In this document: in pieces, positions 58,806 through 64,000 of the stretch
How positions within the stretch are numbered: the stretch's first letter is position 1
How the letters are laid out: each line of letters opens with the position of its first letter
NCBI GenBank assembly: GCA_003254925.1
Contig: QANZ01032780.1
Location: forward strand, 168,079 to 232,078
Direction of reading: 5' to 3'
From: Chamaecrista fasciculata
Lineage: Eukaryota; Streptophyta; Magnoliopsida; Fabales; Fabaceae
Length of the DNA: 64,000 bases
The notes under the pieces: model-generated
What the model was told of the DNA's origin: nothing
The model's input: only the letters and a program-made list of their open reading frames with translations
The model's database searches: none
Made by a program: the position numbers and the translations under genes

Positions 58806-58949
58806 GGTCATGGATCACCTGCCAAACGACACACCCTGCCATTCGGCAAAGACCAATCACACGTCGCCACATGTGCAGTGTCGCACACATGGTGACGTGT
58901 GATTGGCCCCTGCCAAATGACAAGGTGTGCCGTTCGCCAGGGGATACAC
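58806..58949. mobile_element. 144-base hairpin MITE
   Basis: The central arms pair for more than 50 bases (gccattcggcaaag, ccaatcacacgtcgccacatg against cacatggtgacgtgtgattgg). The flanks AATAAAGAT and AATAAAGAG match at eight of nine. GC content is well above its surroundings. Confidence 0.75.
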
Positions 58950-58965
58950 AATAAAGAGATATATA

Positions 58966-59826
58966 CAAAAGACTTGTGCCCTTAATGTTTGAGGTCAGTT
59001 TAAGTTATGCCCCCAACGTTTTACATTGTTGTCAATTATACTCTAACCTCAATTTTTTTTAGCCAAAGTCCTATTTTGGTCCTTCAAGTTTACTCAAAGT
59101 TCCGTTTTGGTCCCTCAGCTCAAAGTCCTTCATTCATCATCATCTTCACGTACCACCACCACCATCACCACCGTCAGCAACAACAGCAACACCATCGCCG
59201 TCAGCACCACCACCACCGCCACCGCCACCGAGCTTTTCCAGCGAGGTTCGTCTTCTCCGACAAACTTTCCAGGGAAATACACGACGACCTCAACGACTAC
59301 GAAAATTCCTAATCCAAGGTTCTTTTACCTCCTGAGTTGAACAAATGACCGGAAATATGATTTTCGGCAATTATGTAATTTTTCGGCGACTTGAATTTGA
59401 CTATTTCTGGTCATTTGTTCGCAAAATGCAGGCGCCATTGAACTTAGGTGGTCAAAAAACCTTGGATTAGGAATTTTCGTAGTCGCCGGGCCATCGCGTA
59501 TCTTGTCAAATAGTTCGTTGCAGAAGACGAACCTCGCCAGAAAAGCTCAGCAGCGGCGATGGTGGTGGTGCTACTGCTGCTGACGGTGGTGGTGGTGGTG
59601 GTGGTGGTGAATATGATGATGAATGAAAGACTTTGAGCTTAGGGACCAAAACAGAATTTTTGAGCAAATTTGAGAGACCAAAATAGGACTTTGGCCCAAA
59701 AAAGACTGAAGTTAGAGTATAATTGACAACAATGTGAAACGATGGGGGCATAACTGACACAAAACAAATATTGAAAGCATAACTGAAATTGACCCCAAAT
59801 GTTTAGGGCACCAACAGGTCTTGCCA
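58966..59826. mobile_element. fold-back element, family F1, long form
   Basis: It starts CAAAAGACTTGTGCCC and ends CAACAGGTCTTGCCA, with F1 arm words and a cac/ccg-rich stretch in both orientations (59150-59230 and 59560-59610). An exact 9-base flank, AGATATATA, lies at 58957-58965 and 59827-59835; the AT content weakens this slightly. His- or Thr-rich translations here are not proteins. Confidence 0.82.
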
Positions 59827-59835
59827 AGATATATA

Positions 59836-61009
59836 TTAATAAAAACTTATATATAGTTATCTATAACGTTTCCCACTTTTTCTTTTTTGATTGAAATCAG
59901 GTTCTCCACTTAAAAACATAATATGTAGTTTTTTAATACACCTCAACAAATTTTCTTTACCTTCGTTAGAAGGTCTCTTCTTTTCCATGCATCTCTAACC
60001 TTTTTCCTTCTCCACTATTCAATCTATTTTAGACCATTTTTTTAACCTCTTATCCTAATCCAAATCAACTTATCGTGATAAAGAATCTCAGTAGCATTAT
60101 GTTCTAAAGTTTTTTCAACCCTGAACACAGTGACAATCTCAAATCTTAATTCTCAAGCACATGAACCAGCTTCTTGATTTTCCATTAAACTATAACCCCA
60201 AACTAGCTCCTCCCCTCGTTTAATAGCCCAAAAAAGATTTTCCCCCATTTATTCCCAATCCAAACTCTTCCATTAAGGTATACCATCTTAGCATTCAAAA
60301 CACAATCCAGTGAGACCGAATCTCCTCATCATATGGGATCGGAGAAACATAAGAGAGACTGTCTTAGTCATGGCCTCAGCTTCAAAGTCGGATTTGGAGG
60401 TCGTGGTTCGCACAACAAGTGATGGAAGCTAAGCCTGGATGAGTGGGAGTGACGATGAAGTAGGGTTGGGAGAAAGAGGTAAAAAAAAAATAGTATGAAA
60501 TACATAGAACAATGAAGGAGCAAAGAGGATAGAAATGCAGGAAAAGAGAAAACCTGCTATTTTCTCAATGATGAGTTAAAGAAGACAATGAAATCTGTTA
60601 GTTAATAGAGTTAGAGAAAATTTAATGAGGTGAATTTTAAATGAGAAACCTAATGGTAAATATATAGAGAACTATATATAATTTTTTTTTTCTATTCTAA
60701 AATTGAAAAAATGGTGATAATGGTTAGTGATTTATTAATAGGATTTTGTTAAGAAAAACTCTAAAGTTTTAGTCATTTGTGTTTAGTGTCGGTCTCTTTC
60801 TTCTTTTTTTAAAATTTTTTTTCTTTTATTTACTTTTAAATTTTAACTGAGTATTTTGATATTTGTGCCAAAATGAATGTAAAAAAAATAATTGCTAAAG
60901 TTATACAACTTTTCTTACCATAGCCCTTATTAATATACTGAGTTTCTGTAGAAGAGTCAAGAGACTATTATTGTGAGAGTCCAGGTGGATGGCAATGGCC
61001 AATTTCACA
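59836..61009. other. no secure gene; GC-richer patch at 60120-60480
   Basis: The patch holds no frame longer than short fragments on either strand. It might be a decayed gene piece. The rest is AT-rich. Confidence 0.35.
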
Positions 61010-61017
61010 AAACCAAT

Positions 61018-61717
61018 TAGGGGAGAACAAAACCGATTCCATCCAATTCTAACCGATCTAAACTGAAGAAAATCGACTAAAAACTCAGTTTGTTCGGATA
61101 GGAAAATAGAGAGCCGATTTGGTTTGGTTCGGTTCTTTTTTAAAATTGATTCCCAACCAACCAACCGATTCTATTATAATACTAAATAATACATTATATA
61201 TGTGTTAGACGATAATTTTTAATCTTATTATCTCCCCTTTGTGATATAACAATACTAAATAATATATGAATTGTGAATATTATTTAATTATTAAAAATAA
61301 ATGAGTTGTGATTATATAGTATATTATTCAAGTAATTTTTGTTATGAAAGTTGTGATATATCATAACTTTCAAGTAATATATTATATATTCGTTTGGAAG
61401 AAATTTTTGTTATGAAAGTTAAACAATATATTATTCAATGTAATTTTTTCATATTACTATTTTTCCTTTGTGATATAATTATCAACATATATATAATTAG
61501 TATGAAATTATAATTTTTTTATAGAAATGAAATTATAATTTTTGACATCTCATATTTTTTAAAAAAATATACTAAAAATTGACTAAAATCGGTTTGGTTT
61601 GGTTCAGTTGTCTAAAATTTTCTGGATGAGTTGGATGATTATTTTGGCCATCCAATTGCATTGTTTGGTTCAAAAAAGTAAGCAAACTGAACAAAACCAA
61701 ACCGATGTTCACCCCTA
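61018..61717. mobile_element. hAT-type element
   Basis: It starts TAGGGGAGAACAAAACCGA and ends CCGATGTTCACCCCTA. The flanks AAACCAAT and AAACCAAC match at seven of eight bases. The inner arms carry 'ggttcggttc' words. No transposase. Confidence 0.85.
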
Positions 61718-61725
61718 AAACCAAC

Positions 61726-62145
61726 CATGCTCTGATGAGAAACTCAATCACAATTTTTTTTAAAGAAAAAATCATAGATTTCCTTTATCTATTCGTGTAA
61801 CAATTTAAACAAAAATTAATTTTATTCAGATTGAGAATAAATAATTAAAGTCCTCCAAACAATATAAACTCCACATATAGAATCACTTGAGAACTAAAAT
61901 GCATGCAGATGGTTTACAATGGCACCAAACCATTATGGAAAAACCACATTCAAAGTAGAGAGAGAAAGAGAATCTTAATAATTAATTATTACTCAAATCT
62001 TATCTTATATATTAATGAATTTAATTGAGACATTATTACTAATCTCACTCTCATTCAATTTGTAATAAAAATCTAAACTCAAAAAAAATAGTAAAATATA
62101 ACAAAGTAACAAATAAAAAGAAAAGAAATGCAAAAATTGCATATA
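61726..62145. other. no gene seen
   Basis: AT-rich DNA without coding or repeat signal that I can support. Confidence 0.5.
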
Positions 62146-62154
62146 TTATATTAA

Positions 62155-62633
62155 GGTTAAAAGTTCACTTTGGTCCTAAATGTATGCCCTAATGTTTATT
62201 TTGGTCCATTATGTTTCAAAATGTTCAAATTGGTCCTATATGTTGGCAAAATGTTTCATTTTGGTCCAAACTATTGAATATGACTTGTTTCAAGTTCAAA
62301 CGTAACGAGTTTAGAGCTACGTATTGTTCTCAAATAGTATTTTTTCTATTTAGTTGGGGCTGTCAACAAACGAGGTCAAATAGACCCTAAAAGTAGATTG
62401 TTCGTTTCATGGTCAAACAAGCAAGGTTGGTCATATCTCTCTCGTTTCAAATTCGAATACGACGATTTGAGAGCTACGAGTTCCTTTTAATAAATCCTTT
62501 GAACTTAAAATGAGAAACAAGATAATTATGACCAAATTCAATCATTTTGTGACCAAAATGAAACATTTTATCAATATTTAGGACCAAAATGAACATTAAG
62601 GCATACATTTAGAATCAAAATGACCCTTTGACC
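62155..62633. mobile_element. Mutator-like MITE
   Basis: It starts GGTTAAAAGTTCACTTTGG and ends AAAATGACCCTTTGACC. An exact 9-base duplication, TTATATTAA, flanks it (62146-62154 and 62634-62642). It is the complete form of the truncated repeat at 22837. Confidence 0.92.
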
Positions 62634-62642
62634 TTATATTAA

Positions 62643-62985
62643 TTTAAAATTTTTGCCAAAAAAATTTTTAAATGGATTAAAACAAGAATAATCATTATAA
62701 GAATGAATATGAATCTAACTTAAATCATCATGACTTTTGTGGAATCCAACAAATGAAAACATCATAACTTTTGTGAGCTTAAATGCTGGAAATCCCATGT
62801 GAGGAATAAAATAATAGATTGAGGAGTGAAATGATTTAGTTTTGACTTTTGAGTAATTGGAGAAAAACATGCCAAAAGCCTTCCTCTTGAGCTACTAATT
62901 GGTAACCACTAACCAACAAATTTATAACTAGGGCACTTTTGCTATCAATATCATGATTTTTGGTCATTTTAATCTTATAAGAAAA
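62643..62985. other. no gene seen
   Basis: AT-rich spacer between two inverted-repeat elements. Confidence 0.5.
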
Positions 62986-63376
62986 GGTTAAAGTGTATTT
63001 TTGGTCCCCTAAATTTTACTCAGATCTCAATTTGGTATTCTAATTTTTTTTGTTGCACTTTTGGCCCAATATCTTTGGGTTAGGTTGTAATATTGGTCCC
63101 ATATCTTTTGGTCAAGTTGCAAAATTGATCTTTTATCTTTGGGTCAAATGCAGAATTAGTCTCATATCTTTTGATCATATGGGACTAATGGTGGAATTTT
63201 TTGCAAAAATATAGAACCAATTCTTCAACTTGACCAAAAGAAATGAAACCAAAAGTGATACGGGACCAAATATGAAATCTGAATAAAGGATATGGGATCA
63301 AAAGTGCAACAAATAAAGTTATGAAATCAAATTGAGACCTTTTACAAAGTTATAGGATCCAAAGTTCTCTTTGACC
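62986..63376. mobile_element. family F2 inverted-repeat element
   Basis: It starts GGTTAAAGTGTATTTTTGG and ends CCAAAGTTCTCTTTGACC. The inner phrases 'tttgggttaggttg' and 'tcatatcttttgatcat' match other F2 copies. The flanks do not show a clean duplication. Confidence 0.7.
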
Positions 63377-63788
63377 TAAAAAATGATTTAACCACATAGG
63401 GTTTGCAACATAATTAATTAATTATACTTTCCTTTTTTTTTCTCATGTAAATAATATAAGTTCAAATTAAATTTCAGTAATTTATTATAAATTTTTTAGT
63501 TAATTTAGGTTCGTGTGAGAGTCTTTTGAGTCTATTGGAAAGTCTATTATAATTTATGAAGTTTCTCATTTCATAACTATTCTATAATTATGGGTCTCCA
63601 TTGGAATTTGGATTTACCTAGTCATAATTTCAAATAACTTCTTATATATGTTAGAAATTTTATAAAGAACTAGTCGCGCGGGACATGATTGCTTCAGATC
63701 AATCATATATTATGAGACTTATTTAACTAACATTAATAATATAACAAAAAATAGATATCCATAACTAAACTACATGATTTAATAAAAA
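63377..63788. other. no gene seen
   Basis: AT-rich spacer. No coding signal. Confidence 0.5.
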
Positions 63789-64000
63789 GGTTAAAGTGCA
63801 CTTTTGGTCCCATAACTTTGACAAAGGTCTGAATTTGGTCCCATAACTTTTTTTGTTGCAATTTTGGTCCCATAACTTTTGAAAACGTCTCACCGTTGGT
63901 ACCAATACTAATTTTCATCCATTATTTGCCACTAAAGATGATCTGACATATTGAGTTGGATGATGACGTGGTAAATATGGGTGAAGTTATGGAACGGATG
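63789..64000. mobile_element. family F2 element cut by the window end
   Basis: It starts GGTTAAAGTGCACTTTTGG and follows the left half and core of the element at 34322-34923 (catccattatttgcc, gacgtggtaaatatgggtg). The right half is outside the window. Confidence 0.8.

Noticed and set aside
59007-59827. His- and Thr-rich frames resembling low-complexity proteins
   Set aside because: They come from the cac/ccg-rich inner part of family F1 and occur in mirrored form in the same element.
1-64000. CRISPR arrays, rRNA genes and intact tRNA genes
   Set aside because: No regular spacer arrays and no rRNA sequence; the tRNA-like stretches found are in SINEs or elements and do not fold as complete tRNAs by eye.

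Overview
The window is nuclear DNA from a core eudicot plant. It is AT-rich, its genes have AT-rich GT-AG introns, and it carries TIR-type immune genes, a DYW-class pentatricopeptide gene and two DUF569 genes. Plant repeat types fill the rest: an Au-like SINE, a Stowaway MITE, hAT MITEs, many Mutator-like MITEs, an L1 LINE and LTR retrotransposon fossils. I cannot name the species. Short N runs at about 24.29 kb and 29.53 kb mark assembly joins.

Genes are sparse. Three intact two-exon TIR genes lie at 3.67-6.29 kb, 8.55-9.86 kb and 31.14-32.37 kb, all on +. Each has a full TIR domain with the catalytic glutamate, then a second exon that starts like the TIR/NB-ARC linker of a TNL receptor and ends in a short helical tail with no NB-ARC. 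A broken fourth copy lies on - at 21.3-21.8 kb, and an orphan copy of the upstream region at 13.06-17.53 kb has been split by an inversion. An intronless CRR28-like editing factor is at 35.33-37.19 kb (+). A three-exon DUF569 gene is at 46.7-49.6 kb (-), and the first exon of a second is at 54.6-55.2 kb (-).

The gaps are mostly repeats. A dead L1 LINE (38.23-44.63 kb) has a 12-base target duplication and a later solo LTR inside it. Other fossils are a second copy of that LTR's 3' end at the window start, a Ty3-type LTR at 18.3-19.8 kb, and a near-perfect 419-base-arm palindrome beside a Ty1/copia fragment at 27.9-29.0 kb. At least nine small inverted-repeat elements whose arms read like 'ttttggtccc' have exact or near-exact 9-base duplications, the Mutator hallmark; one is a 2-kb Pack-MULE candidate. 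Five hAT-type elements have 8-base duplications.

The genes do not form one pathway. The TIR genes are a tandem immune family reshaped by duplication, inversion and insertions; the editing factor and the DUF569 genes are unrelated neighbours. The points most worth following are the shared C-terminal module of the TIR-only genes, the inversion with both breakpoints at arms of one fold-back family, the Pack-MULE candidate, and a 61-base tRNA-like insertion with a 17-base target duplication just upstream of the second TIR gene.
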